Origin: Schoenoplectus triqueter
Lineage: Eukaryota; Streptophyta; Magnoliopsida; Poales; Cyperaceae
Length of the DNA: 40,983 nucleotides
Direction: 5' to 3'
Assembly (NCBI GenBank): GCA_964058805.1
Contig: CAXKVV010001981.1
Location: 1 to 40,983 of the forward strand
Under the pieces are notes generated by a model. The model searched no databases and was not told where the DNA came from. It saw nothing but the letters and a program-made list of their open reading frames with translations. The translations under genes and the position numbers were made by a program. This document shows, piece after piece, positions 23,459 to 34,669 of this stretch; positions within the stretch are counted from its first letter, which is position 1; every line of letters begins with the position of its first letter.

Positions 23459-24245
23459 TTAGACCACCAGAAATGGGGGAAAATGAACTATACAGCATCA
23501 GAAAATTTTAATAATTACATTGCTATGATATTGCGAATATAGTATGTATGACTCGGAGATCACAACGTGCAGAATTTCCGAGTTTAACTTCAAATATCGT
23601 TAAATTGCTTTAAATAACAATTTTTAGATTGTTTATTTTGATTTGATATTTAGTGATAGACGTTAATATGTTCTTATTTTTTCTTTTATGCATTTTTTCG
23701 AACAATTTCCAGTTTCTTAATATTTTATCAAATATATTCGAGAAATTGAAAAACCTCAAAAAAATGAATTTTGTAAATTTAACTTCTAATATTGTTGGAT
23801 TGGTATCAAATAACAAAACAATTTGCTTTTCTTGATATCCAAGTTCTTTTTGTTCATCTTCTTTTTTTTTAATTTAGAGTAATCTAGATGTATACATTTT
23901 CAGAAAATTTTGAACTTAGGCAAAACGAATATTAAAAATTCAACAATTTAATTCAAGACCAAATAGATTTTTATTAAGATCGTTGTGAGTCTAAAACCTC
24001 ATATTAAATTAATATAACTGTATATTGAAACAACCTCGTATTAGACCTCTAGAAATGGGATTTGGGGCGATGAACTGTACAGCATCAGAAAATTTTAATA
24101 ATTACAATGGTATGGTAATGCGAATATATATGAGCTCGAAGATCACAACGTGCGGAATTTGTGAGTTTTAACTTGAAATATCATTAAATTAAATTAGATT
24201 TAAAAATAACAATTTTTAAACTGTTTATTTTGAGTTGGTACTTAG
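23459..24245. repeat. Direct repeat pair (about 200 bp each, 580 bp apart)
   Basis: Copy 1 (about 23459-23652) and copy 2 (about 24040-24245) share TTAGACC, AGAAATGGG, GAACT(A/G)TACAGCATCAG, AAAATTTTAATAATTACA, GATCACAACGTGC and AACAATTTTTA in the same order with about 85% identity by eye. Between them (23653-24039) is AT-rich non-coding DNA. No terminal inverted repeats are evident, so this is a local duplication or a pair of unclassified repeats. Confidence 0.75.
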
Positions 24246-24440
24246 CTATGTTGCACAGGCATGAATATGGTGATATAGAATTTAAAAAAAAATTAGAAAA
24301 CGGATGCAATTATATATAATAAATATTAATAAATTATTATTATATTAAAAAATAAAGAGTATGATGAAAGAAGTAGATGGAAGAAAAAGTATATTTGACT
24401 CATATTTTTTAAATACAGTGGAAAACGCATTCCATCACAA

Positions 24441-24501
24441 AGAATGCATTGGCACAGTGGTTGTGCGGTTGGTTGGGACTTGGGAGTGTGCAGTCCCAAG
24501 T
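24441..24501 (+). mobile_element. Possible tRNA-derived SINE head
   Basis: TTGGCACAGTGG (24449-24460) resembles an RNA polymerase III A box, and GTGTGCAGTCCC (24486-24497) loosely resembles a B box, 25 bases apart edge to edge. A perfect 8-bp hairpin (ACTTGGGA / TCCCAAGT, 24478-24501) overlaps the second box. The B box is imperfect and no clear SINE tail is visible, so this is tentative. Confidence 0.3.
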
Positions 24502-24953
24502 TTATGTAATATTTTAGTGTTCCCTAGAATTTGTACTTGCATCAGTCATCGCTGTGACGCTTGTGTGACTCTTTGACTCTCCGAGTCGTCGCATTCCCAC
24601 ACAGCCACACTCGCATCTTCCTCTTCTTCCACAAAATGGCAAAATTTGTTTTAGCCACAAAAATTAGTTCAAATTTCTTTCAAATAAATTGCCAAAAGCA
24701 TGTAATTTCACTTCAGGTCTAAGTGACTAGGTTGAATTTCGGTTGTCTGGAACTAATTCGGCCGAATCAACTCAGTCGATCCAATACTCCTCAAAAAAGT
24801 TGCGTCACAGCGAAATTTAGGTGTTGACTACTCGTTTCCGGACGATACCGACACTAATAGGACGATCCTCCGACCAAATGTTTGAATACTGGGATCACTA
24901 GTTGTAGTTCTCAAATGGTTGCTACTGTTTCAAAGTTCGAACCACTTAAAATT
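24495..24953 (+). pseudogene. Decayed copy of the NLR upstream region
   Basis: From CCCAAGTTTATGTAAT onward this stretch aligns with 35049-35901, the DNA upstream of the intact NLR, at roughly 80-85% by eye. Shared phrases include TTTGTACTTGCATCAGTCA, CGAGTCGTCGC, GCATGTAATTTCACTTCAGG, CTCAGTCGATCCA and GAATACTGGGATCACTAG. It lacks the 386-bp MITE present in the other copy. The alignment resumes after the CACTA element at 26755. Confidence 0.85.
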
Positions 24954-26754
24954 CATACAGGAGGGTGTCATACTTACTTCTAATAGAGCAGTAGTGTCAT
25001 ACTTACATCTAATAGAGCAGATATAATAAATACTATTTGCATCAGTAAATTTATGTTAAAAGTCTTTTGCGTCACAAAACTGATGCAAAACACAGATATA
25101 AATATGTTTGATGGTGATAATTAATTACATCCGATTTTTTATTTGCATCAGCGTTTTATTACATCAGATAAGACAGATGCAAGATTTACTGTCATTTCTA
25201 TTTATTTTCTGAAGCAAATATTATTTTTTTACAGGTATATTACTGATTGAACTGTGTGCATTAGCATCCGCTTTCCTAAACCTAATGTGTTTGATACCTA
25301 ATTGCTGATGTAATTATTGATATTAGTATCTATTAATATGATGATAATTTACCTTGTTGTATCTGTTAATTTGTTGATATTTTCTTTTACTTGCATCTGC
25401 TAATGTGATGACATATTCTTTTGCTTGCATCCGTAAACCCAACATTCATACCAACATTTCCCAAAATATCAACATTCATATCACGGTTTAAACCCTACAG
25501 ATCTAATGTCATTCATACCAAGATTTCTCAAAATATTCACACAAACATTCAACATTCATACTAACATTCATAAATTCATCGCAACATCCCATAATTTCCC
25601 AAAATATTGCACTTCATAACCAAAGTTGTCCAAAATAAACCCAAACAGCTCCTAATTAAATGATAATTTTTAACTTCCCATAATCCCACAAAATCAGAAA
25701 TAAAACAACAGTTCAAATCACAAACAGGTTCAAATGATGAAATTGAAACACCTTGTGCTCCTCTCATCCTACAATTAAAATATACATCAATATTAATATT
25801 GTTTAATTTAAAACTAAAATTTTATAAGTTAAAATGAGAATACATAATTGTCATATCCTGATTCATATCATTTCAGTAGTGTTGTACATTTTTTCATTCA
25901 CACAACTATATTTATGATTTCTATATATTAATTTCTAGGTTGTAATCAAGCTTAACAAAAATAATAAATTAATTGAATAAACTTGAGGTGACTTAAATCA
26001 GATAATTGTGTATTTTTGGTTCTAAACTGGGCCAATAATAAATTGATTTTACTTGATTAAATATATACAAATACACAAATGCGGATCTCTGAACAAATGC
26101 ACAATGGCTAATAAACAGCAGTATTTTTGGACACGAGCAGTCAGCACCTAAATTACTGTTCTTTATTAGTCGTGGGGTAATTCGTGGAAAGGGTAATTCA
26201 CTCAGTGGGAAAAAGGAAAGGGAGGTCTATGAAGAGAGCTTTGGTTGCGCGGCCACCTCGCGAGTTAAAAAGGTGCGGCGGATCGAGTGAGTAAGGTGGA
26301 ACCAGAGTGAGGGAGATCTCCTCCCTGGTGGTGCTGATCGGGAGCAAGGACAAGGTATTTGAGAGAGCGGCGGGGAAGAGGATTTAGGGTTAGGTATGGG
26401 TCTATTTGCGAGTCGCGAAGAAAAATATGAATTATATACTTTGGTATCGAGTCGAGTTTCGAGCGAGCTAATGTGTATCAGCATTCAAATAAAATTATTA
26501 TATTTAATTTCATCTATTAAGCTGATGTGCATCAGCATTCTAGTGCGTCTCCACCCATTAATTTTTAGAAAAAAAATAACTACGTTTACTTGTATCCGCA
26601 AAATAGATACAAAATTATACTTGCATCAGATTTTCTAATGCAATATGTTCAAATCAAAATTTCAAGGTTAGAATTTTTTTTTATTGATGCTAATAAAAAA
26701 AGTACAGATATAATTGACATTTTCGGGATGTAAATGCGACACCTTCCTGTAGTG
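24954..26754. mobile_element. Non-autonomous CACTA (En/Spm) transposon
   Basis: The right end, reverse-complemented, starts CACTACAGGAAGGTGTCGCA; the left end starts CATACAGGAGGGTGTCA, the same with one base missing in CACTA. Both sides are flanked by ATT (24951-24953 and 26755-26757), the 3-bp duplication typical of CACTA. Removing the 1801 bp rejoins sequence collinear with the intact NLR upstream region (CACTTAAAATT then ACAAGCTGAGAG). Subterminal zones are full of TGCATC(A/T/C)G motifs in both orientations, as expected for transposase-binding repeats. No transposase frame is visible. A GC-rich block at 26160-26400 is described separately. Confidence 0.9.
26160..26410 (-). promoter_or_regulatory. 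GC-rich telo-box island inside the CACTA element
   Basis: GC-rich block containing GCGCGGCCACCTCGCGAG and ending with ATTTAGGGTTAGG near 26380 (telo-box-like on the minus strand). The open frames across it resemble no family. Composition contrasts sharply with the AT-rich rest of the element, suggesting a captured host promoter or leader, or the element's own promoter. Confidence 0.4.
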
Positions 26755-26796
26755 ATTACAAGCTGAGAGTGAAACACTCGATCAGGAAAGAGATTA

Positions 26797-26888
26797 ATGG
26801 CTGAGGTTATTTTGAACCTTGTGGTAAACAGAATAGTTGATGTTGTTGCCACATAAGCTCTCCTCCTTTACGGGTTGAGATTCCGAAT
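26797..26888 (+). pseudogene. NLR 5' exon relic
   Basis: Starts ATGGCTGAGG and reads MAEVILNLVVNRIVDVVAT followed by TAA (26854-26856), then ALLLYGLR. The intact NLR at 35940 reads MAEAILNLVVNRISDAVATE, so its Glu20 codon GAA has become TAA. The 5' leader (ACAAGCTGAGAG...GATTA) is also conserved. Homology stops at about 26888 (CCGAAT), where CAGGGGCAGATGTAGC begins, perhaps the end of another transposon. The remaining 870 codons are absent downstream. Confidence 0.9.
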
Positions 26889-27098
26889 CAGGGGCAGATG
26901 TAGCACGTATCAGGAGAGTCAGTTGACCCCATTGGATTTTAAAAAATAGTACTTATAATTAAAATTTTGTTAGTTTGACCCTCTCTGAATTAAATTTCTG
27001 ACCCCTCCTAGATTGTCTAATTATTTTTAATTGAGAAAAAATATTTAATATCATGAATAATGAAAGAATTATGTAAAAAATTTAAAATATGAAATTTC
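26889..27098. other. Junction DNA after the NLR relic
   Basis: Begins CAGGGGCAGATG, resembling CAGGGGC-type hAT ends, and breaks the NLR homology. I found no convincing partner end, so the element is not delimited. Confidence 0.3.
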
Positions 27099-27330
27099 CA
27101 CTATCAGAAAAAATAAATTTAGAACCGCCTATTTAGAATCGATTTTTAAAAAAATAGCTGTTAAAATATCAAAGTGGCATTATTGTAAATTTTATTGAAA
27201 TTACCAAAATCAGTTTTGTAAAACAACCAGCTACAAAAATTTTTATTACAACTGATTATATGAAAACCGGCTCCAATTGATTAGATTAAAATCGGTTCTA
27301 ATGTTTTTATTTTAAAACCAGTTTTTGCTA
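27099..27330. mobile_element. Possible CACTA-type terminus
   Basis: CACTATCAGAAAAAAT at 27099 resembles CACTA ends (CACTACAAGAAAA type), and is followed by subterminal-like repeats of AACCG / CGGTT (TAGAACCGCC, AAACCGGCTCC, ATCGGTTCTAAT, AAAACCAG). No matching right end or 3-bp duplication could be placed, so the extent is unknown. Confidence 0.4.
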
Positions 27331-29039
27331 AAAATGAAATCCAATCCAAAATAAATTGGAGTAGGCAAAAAATGAAATTCAATCCAAAATCAAGGATGAA
27401 ATAGATTTGTACCTTGACTTTTTTTTTAAATAACCAATTATCCAACAATGCCAGTAAAAATTTGTACTCTAAAACCAGGGAAAATAAGTAATAGTTAGAC
27501 AACTTCTGAATAAAATATCTCCTAAAGCTATAAAAAATAATAATTAGATAATTTCTATTCTTCATGTATTTACAGTTGTAGGCAGTGTCTTACCTGTATG
27601 TATGACTCCAAGAATGATCTTTGAAATTATGCATCTGAATACAATGTGAAATAATTTAAATTGTGTTCATAGTTTGGGTTTTTAACAAGAAACAAATTGA
27701 ATGCTTAGAACTGGAGTTAAATGAGGTCCGAACGGGTTGGTGAGCAAAGCACAAAACCTTAAAATAAAGAGAGTATTGTCAGATTAAAACATACTAAGAG
27801 AAGCTTACAACAATCTGAAAAAGACCAAAATATTACAAATCTGAAGTACCATAAAATTTACCAAAGTCAGGTCCTCATGGTCATTGATCCCCTCTAGTGC
27901 ATCTATAATAAAAGATAACTTAATGTTTTAGTTTACTCCTTGCAAACTTATGCAATTTGAGAACCATAACATGAAAAATTCATAATTATTTGATTGGCAA
28001 ATACAAATAAGGGCACAAATCCCACATCAGAAGATTGTGCATTGACCATAAACCAACCCCAATAGAAGTTATGGTGTGCACAGTATCGATGCCAATGCCC
28101 ACAAAATCAAGTACCGATATTTCACTCCATATAAAAAGGATTAAATTTGAGGTTAATATTGTCTTAATTTCGTAAAACCTACTACCTCTTTTGCACAAAG
28201 TAAAGCCAGAAGTATGGTTCCAGCTTGATAATGTGCGTCCTGACAACATGAAGTGGCAATTCATATAAGGCATGGCTTATGAGCATCTCGTCATAAAGAC
28301 ATTATCGATATATTTTGATTGAAATATAAGGAATTGAAGAATTTACATCTAAGAAACTCATCAAATACCTAGCTTCCAGTTGTTTATCTTATAACAAAGA
28401 TTATCCCTTTCTCACAATCTGAGAATAATATTTTGGGCCAGTTGAGTTTTTCCTGATATGATATTGTTGCAAAACAGAAAGCAATCAACATATATGAAAA
28501 AATGACTAATTTAAGATTCTAAAAACCTTTTCAAGCCAGAAAGAGCCTCATGAGATATCTTTATTTGGCCTTCACATTTTTTCAAAACCTAGAATGCCGA
28601 GGGAAGAGGAGAAGACAACCATGAGTCAAATAATCATGGAAGATGAACAAAAAGAGACCCATAATGATATCAGTTCTTACACCACAAAGAAATTGAAGAA
28701 ATAATTATATGATTTTAATTTTTGGATACTTAATTTATTAAGAAAGTTAAAATGTTGTGAATTTGACAGCACTTAGGTTAATTTCAATTACTTTGGTACA
28801 TATTGAGGCCATCATTCATCGTGCGATGGTGCAAATAGAAATAACAAACCAATTAAGTACTTACCATATCTCTAAATCAATTAAATTATTCTTAATTGAG
28901 GTGATGACTTGTGATGAACAATAGATAATAAGGTCAATTTTCTATGTCCACGGAGCTGCACAAAGAAAGAAAGAGAAATAGATAAGGGTTTCAAGTACCA
29001 TAAGCTATGTCAAATAACACACAGAAGCGATGATCTCTG
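27331..29039. other. AT-rich non-coding region
   Basis: No recognisable gene. Minus-strand open frames at 27281-27565 and 27986-28273 are low in complexity or lack family resemblance. The stretch may be the interior of the element starting at 27099. Confidence 0.4.
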
Positions 29040-29350
29040 CCGCTGAACAAGAGAAGCCAATAGCGCTAACATGGGTTGACCTCTCACCAGAAAGAAAAGA
29101 AAGAGAGCAATAGGAAGTACATTTTCGTGGTTAAGAAAGGCGGGCACGTTGTACTAACTTTATGTGGTGTGGCGAATGAAGAATGAAAGAGGGGGAGGAT
29201 CGGGTGGCTGTCGTGTGGGGAAAGAAGGAAGGAGTGGGGTTGATCGGAGCCGCTTGCACAAGAGGGGAGGAGGAGAAGAAATGAGACTAGGGTTTTCGCC
29301 TTTTCGAGGTTGAGCAGCGCGAGGATGTATTTGGACTCATCCATTGAAAA
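29040..29350 (-). promoter_or_regulatory. GC-rich telo-box-like island, minus-strand leader or first exon
   Basis: On the minus strand an ATG at 29344 opens 86 codons (MDESKYILALLNLEKAKTLV...) that overlap an AAACCCTAGT motif (plus strand ACTAGGGTTT near 29287). The second half of the frame is Ser/Pro/Leu-rich translation of CT-rich DNA. I do not recognise it. It could be a first exon, but it fits equally well with the other CT-rich islands in this window. Confidence 0.35.
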
Positions 29351-29584
29351 TCAAATAACAGGTTGCAGCGCAAAATTTGGATAGAGGACACGTGGGAGGT
29401 GCAAAACTCGGTGGGTAAATAAATTTCTTTTGCCGTGAAAAGTTAATTTTATTTCTGTGACTATCATTAACGTGGGCTCACCCTCCATTTTTACAAAGCA
29501 AACGTTGACTCTTTTTTTTTCGTTGAAGCCTTTGAGACCCACCAATTTATTTTTGTCTACCCACCAATTTATTTCATATTCTAG
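29351..29584. other. Short non-coding stretch with local repeats
   Basis: CCCACCAATTTATTT occurs twice (about 29537 and 29561), and GGTGGGTAAATAAATTT (about 29410) is close to its reverse complement. No gene. Confidence 0.4.
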
Positions 29585-29823
29585 TAGTGCAACTAACCCC
29601 TCACCAATTTGAAAATGTATGGATTTATTAATTAATGGGTTGAGTACAGTTTAAATTTTAAGCAACTGGTCAATCATTGTTTCGTTATGGATTTTATTTG
29701 AATAAAACCCGACCCGGCCTAGTTAATTAGTTGGTAACGAATTGAAATTGGCTCAACCCGATTTTAGTTAATTGGATTGACATTCTATGAGAAATCCGAC
29801 CAACCCAACCTGTTTGCACCCTA
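29585..29823. mobile_element. Possible small hAT-like element
   Basis: The right end GTTTGCACCCTAG, reverse-complemented CTAGGGTGCAAAC, resembles the ends of the 8.2-kb element; the left end TAGTGCAAC is a weaker match. The interior has AACCCGACC and GGCTCAACCCGA phrases common in such repeats. No good 8-bp duplication, hence low confidence. Confidence 0.3.
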
Positions 29824-30688
29824 GTTTCTATTATTTCAAATTGTTTTATAGTAAAATTTAATACTGCCTAAGATACTTTAAAACTATTTTAATATTATTG
29901 AAAAATAATGGCACAATTTTTTGGAACTCCAATGTTCATGATAAATATTTTGTGCACGTAACAAAACAAAATATCAATTAATAATGTCATGATTTTTATT
30001 CTTCATCAAATAACTTTCATACAAATCACTGATCAATTTTTTTTCATTCTTCTATTTCAGTGAAATTATTCCAATAACTATTGATTTTCATTCATTTGAA
30101 ATTTAATACCGATTTATTATTAATTCAATACATTTACTAATTAGTCTGATTTTAATGAATGAAATATAATTTATTTTTCAGACAAATTCAGTAATTAATT
30201 ATTGTGATTTTTTTTCGTTTATGCTCTTGTAGGATGCAAACAATGGATAAATATTAAGTTCTTCATTACTGAGATAAAAAGAATATTGTAGTTTATTTTC
30301 CCATAAGAGATTGGATATAGTTAGTAGCGTTGTTTTTAACTCCAATTTTTAACATGATTTAAGGCTTTTTTTTTATACGAATAAAATAAGTAACGAATGA
30401 CAGTATACGAAATGCAATCTTATTGGTTCTTCAATAAAACGGTCAATAAGAAGATAAGAAAAATAAATAAGGACTGAATACTTGCCAAATCCCTAACAAA
30501 TATAATGTAGCTCTTTCTTTCTAGCAAGTGGGTTCCCCATAGCATTGGCTGTTCCAATGGAGGAAGAAAAACAAACGCGGTAATCGTGAGGTAATTAGAA
30601 CATGATATTAATCACCAAATTATAAGCGTCACTGAGTCAGAGGGAGGCTAGCTGGTATGGTATTGGTACCGCGTCAGCTTAGCTGTTT
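29824..30688. other. AT-rich intergenic
   Basis: No gene or clear repeat seen. Confidence 0.5.
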
Positions 30689-30941
30689 TGTTATGACCTT
30701 GATAGGGAAATCAAGATCACAATATAAACTATACAAGAATAATTGAGCTGAATTTGGTATTTGAATAAGGATTTTATTTACTGAGGATAAAAGAGAAATA
30801 AAAGTTCAGTGTTCATCATTCTTCAACAAGATAAAACAAGGCACACTGCCTATTTATACTATTCTAGCTTTACTGTAGTAAAACAACAGAATTAACCAAA
30901 GTAAAACCGTAAAACAGTAAACAGCTGCTCTAACGCTAACA
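30689..30941 (-). mobile_element. Candidate retrotransposon LTR (minus orientation)
   Basis: On the minus strand the 253-bp segment begins TGTTAGCGTTAGAGCAGC and ends AAGGTCATAACA, so its ends are TGTTA...TAACA. In the expected order it contains a TATA-like TATAAATA (plus strand TATTTATA near 30851), CAGTGTGCC, and AATAAAA (plus strand TTTTATT near 30774). No 5-bp target duplication was found (TGTTT against ACCTG), so it is a truncated element or not an LTR. Confidence 0.4.
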
Positions 30942-31400
30942 ACCTGCTCGGATCCTCTCTCCAGTTATTCTTGTAGCAGCTGGATTATTTGTGGCAACAT
31001 CGTATTGCATCTTACTGATTACATCGCTCATCTCTTGGCTTATTGGGCCGTCCTTCAACTCCTTCAGCGTACAGCCCATCTTCTTAGCCTTAGACAACCC
31101 GCCACATTTGAATTCAATTTTCCCAACAATCACCAACTGCTCAAAAGCTTCTGCCAGGTCATGACATGTTCTGTTGTGGTCCCACATTTTTGTTCCTCAA
31201 TGACCGTTTCAATTTTCAACGCTGAATTAGTAGCTGCACTTAACACATGTTGCATAACTGTACTTATTTGCTAAAAATGAATTTATTAATTTCAGGGATA
31301 TACCATGCCTGTACTTATTTGCATAACTGCACTTAACACATGTTGCATGTACTTATTTTCACCTTTTTGTTCCTCAATGACCGTGTCCTTTGCAGCACTC
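30936..31400 (-). pseudogene. Coding-like relic with internal duplication, family unknown
   Basis: Minus-strand frame 31187-30936 (83 residues, starting MWDHNRTCHDLAEAFEQL) ends inside the first bases of the candidate LTR, whose TGTTAG supplies its stop. Just upstream in another frame the DNA reads MQHVLSAATNSALKIE and TVIEEQK, suggesting a frameshifted older coding sequence. The phrases TTTTTGTTCCTCAATGACCG and TGCACTTAACACATGTTGCA each occur twice (31188 and 31365; about 31235 and 31326), so part of the coding-like stretch is duplicated. I do not recognise the protein. Confidence 0.35.
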
Positions 31401-31403
31401 TAC

Positions 31404-31512
31404 GGGTATAAAGTAACTGTTCGTAAATCTCAACCGTCGGATTTGTGTGACGGCTGTCCGTAATTAAAACAGTGATGGTTGAGATTCACGAGGCATTACT
31501 TCACGGACCATA
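31404..31512. repeat. Imperfect hairpin, MITE-like
   Basis: AAGTAACTGTTCGTAAATCT followed by CAACC (from 31411) is complementary to GGTTGAGATTCACGAGGCAT followed by TACTT (about 31478-31502), around a roughly 40-nt centre. Size and form suggest a tiny MITE; no target duplication could be assigned. Confidence 0.4.
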
Positions 31513-32982
31513 AAGTACTTTATAAGATACAGATTTGTAAACAAGTAGGTGTATTTTTTCAAACAATCTATTGATGAGAATCTTAAAGAAGTGAATTTAA
31601 TCTAATGGCAAAAAGTGTAAGTGAACAATCATTTAGTCATACATATGGCTGTATCCACCGGCCTGTCATTTTAATCATCTTATCTAACTCGACAATATAA
31701 TAAAAATGTTTTCATTAGAGTAGATTTTTTGGGAGATAATTAAACTATATCTTAAATTCATATTTGATTAACAAACTTTAATTTATTCATTTTCAATTAA
31801 TAATTTTGGTGTTTGTTCAAATTGAATCACTCTCTTAGTTTTTTTTCATCCAAACTTATTAAAATATTATAATATTATATGAACATGTTTGTTTATTAAA
31901 ATTTTAAAAAAGATTTGTAAACTGTTATTTTTGTTTTATTATTTGTAGCAAATTTTTATGCAATTGAGTATATCAATTTATTAAGTTAGATTTAAATTGC
32001 TCAAGTTCAAGGTACTGCCTAGTTTTAGTTATTATTTCAAATAAAAAAAATCCAAGAAGAAAACAAAAGAAAGACGCAAGTCATGGTCAAACCAGAACGC
32101 GGATAACAAAGAATGAAGGAATTATAATCCAAATTTTATATGGAGTGATGAAGATTATATGTCAATATTGTATATTTTGTGAAAAAAATTATGATCGTTT
32201 GAAATTTATTATGAACAAATGTACGATACCGTACTATATTGCCGCTACACGCAATAGCGGCCCGTTATCACCGCTACAGCGCAATGTAGGTGTATAGTAT
32301 AGAGTCTGGGTTTAAAAACGCTATAGCGCACTATTTAAAACATTGCTAAATCATGAATAGTGATAAACTGAACTTGAACTAGATTTTCAGCTCAAAACAT
32401 TTCACGAACTTAGATCACGAGCTTGCTCAAATCAGATGGGACGAATATTTAACAGAAATATAAAAGAATTTAATCATGCATTTTTTACGCATCTTGGTAA
32501 AAGAGTAATTTCAACTTCTTTTTAAAAAAATTCTTACACAGCATATAGTTACTGAAAGTAGTCTAATTTCATCTTTTTTTTATTTTTGTAGTGAATATAA
32601 ATATAAAATGAGTTTTTTCTTATTTGGTTGACGAAAAACAAAATATATAAGCCTAATTGATCTCGGACTGACATCAGTAGCCATACTTTTTTTTCTGCGG
32701 GAGGGAATTGTCGTAACATCGTCTCTTACAATTAATGAGACCCAGATAAAAATACCTCTTATAATCAAAATCACAGACCGTAGAAACTAATTCACTAATT
32801 AAAAAACTATGATAACAAATATAACATAGTTTTTCATGGCACCGATTGAAATCCAACTGACTCCCTACTTAAAAGTAATAAAAACTCTTACCTCCGCCCT
32901 GCTTTGAGTCAATATAATTACTTCATATTTCTGTAATTGCACAATGAACCGAGTGATCTTCATTCTTCAATACACCAAAAAT
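31513..32982. other. AT-rich intergenic, with CGCTA-type repeat patch
   Basis: No gene. At about 32235-32325, GCCGCTACACGCAATAGCGG, CCGCTACAGCGCAAT and CGCTATAGCGCACTA form a cluster of short related palindromic motifs, common in plant repeats of unknown origin. The two minus-strand frames at 32580-32856 overlap in different frames and are not supported. Confidence 0.45.
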
Positions 32983-34614
32983 GGTTCGTTTCGCAAATTA
33001 AGGAATAGTTTTGAAAAATTAATAGAATAGTGTATTTTTGGAAGGGTGGTGTTTTTTACTATTCGGAAGAACGAAAATATCGTTTGACAGTTGTTAATCA
33101 TAATAGTTAAAATATGAATAATTATGATACTAACAATGATGATGATGATGATAGTTATAATAATAATGATAACATAATAATAATAATAAAATAATGATCA
33201 TAATTATATTATAATAATAAAAATATATAATTATAATCATAATCATAATAATATAATAATAAATAATTTTAATTTTAATAATATAATAATACAATACAAC
33301 ATAATAAAATAATAATCATAATTGTAACCATAATAATATAATAATGTAATAAGAAAAATTATAATCATAATCATAATATAATAATAAATAATAAATAATT
33401 ATAATTATAATATAATCATAGCTATAATCATAATATAATAATATAATATAATATAATAATAATAAATAATAAAAATTAGTAATAATAATCATAGTCATAA
33501 TCATAATAATATAATCATAATATAATAATATAATCATAATAAATATAATCATAATCATAATAATATAATATAATAATAATAAACAATCATAATCATAATA
33601 ATATAAGAATAATTTAATAATCATAATCATAATAATATAATAATAATAAATAAGCATAATAATAATAATATAATCATAATATAATAATATAATACTAAAA
33701 TCATAATTATTATAATATAATAATAAATAATAATATTAAAATTAATCATATAATAATAATACTAACAGTGATATTAATATAATAATAATAATTATTATAT
33801 TATATAATAATAATAAAAAATAAATAATCATCAGAATATTAATATAATAATAAATCATAATCATAATTAGAATCATAATATAATAATATAATACAACATA
33901 ATCAAACAGTAATCGCTAATCCGACGAGAGCTAATCCGATATACCACATATAACTTGATATACCAGATTAACACTCTTCTGCACTCTTCTACTTAGTCTA
34001 AAATTCGTTTGGCAAATTAATTTATCGGAATAGCTATTTTATTCTAACTTTTTGCTATTCCACCAAGTGCCAAACATAGCCAAGGGTATTCCGAATTTTA
34101 GACTAAGTAGAAGAGTGCGGAAGAATACTAATGCGCTATATCAAGTTATAAGTGGTATACCAGATTAGCTCTTGTCGGAATAACGATTACTGTTTGATTA
34201 TGTTGTATTATATTATTATATTATGATTCTAATTATGATTAATATTTATTATTATATTATAATTATGATTATGATTTATTATTATATTAAAATTATGTTG
34301 ATTATGATGATTATTATTTTTATTGTTTTTATTATTATTGTTATTATTATATGAACATCACTGTTAGTATTATTATTATATGATTATTTTTTATTATTAT
34401 TATTTATTATTATTATATTATAATAATTATGATTTTAATCTTATATTATTATATTATGATTATAAATATAATTATATTATTATAATTATTATTATCTATT
34501 ATTATATTATATTATTATGATTATGATTATAATTTTATTTTATATTATTATATTTTAATTATGATTATATTATTATTATTATATTATGATTATGACTATG
34601 ATCATTATTACTTC

Positions 34615-34669
<55 letters not shown>

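Noticed and set aside
27099..29589. Complete second CACTA element with right end at TAGTG (29585-29589)
   Set aside because: The reverse complement CACTACTAGAAT only loosely matches the left end, the flanks TTC and CAA are not a duplication, and subterminal motifs differ between the two ends. Only the left terminus is kept, as tentative.
33316..33657. 113-codon minus-strand open frame rich in Tyr, Ile and Leu
   Set aside because: It is a translation of the ATA/ATC microsatellite in the palindrome arm; pure low complexity.
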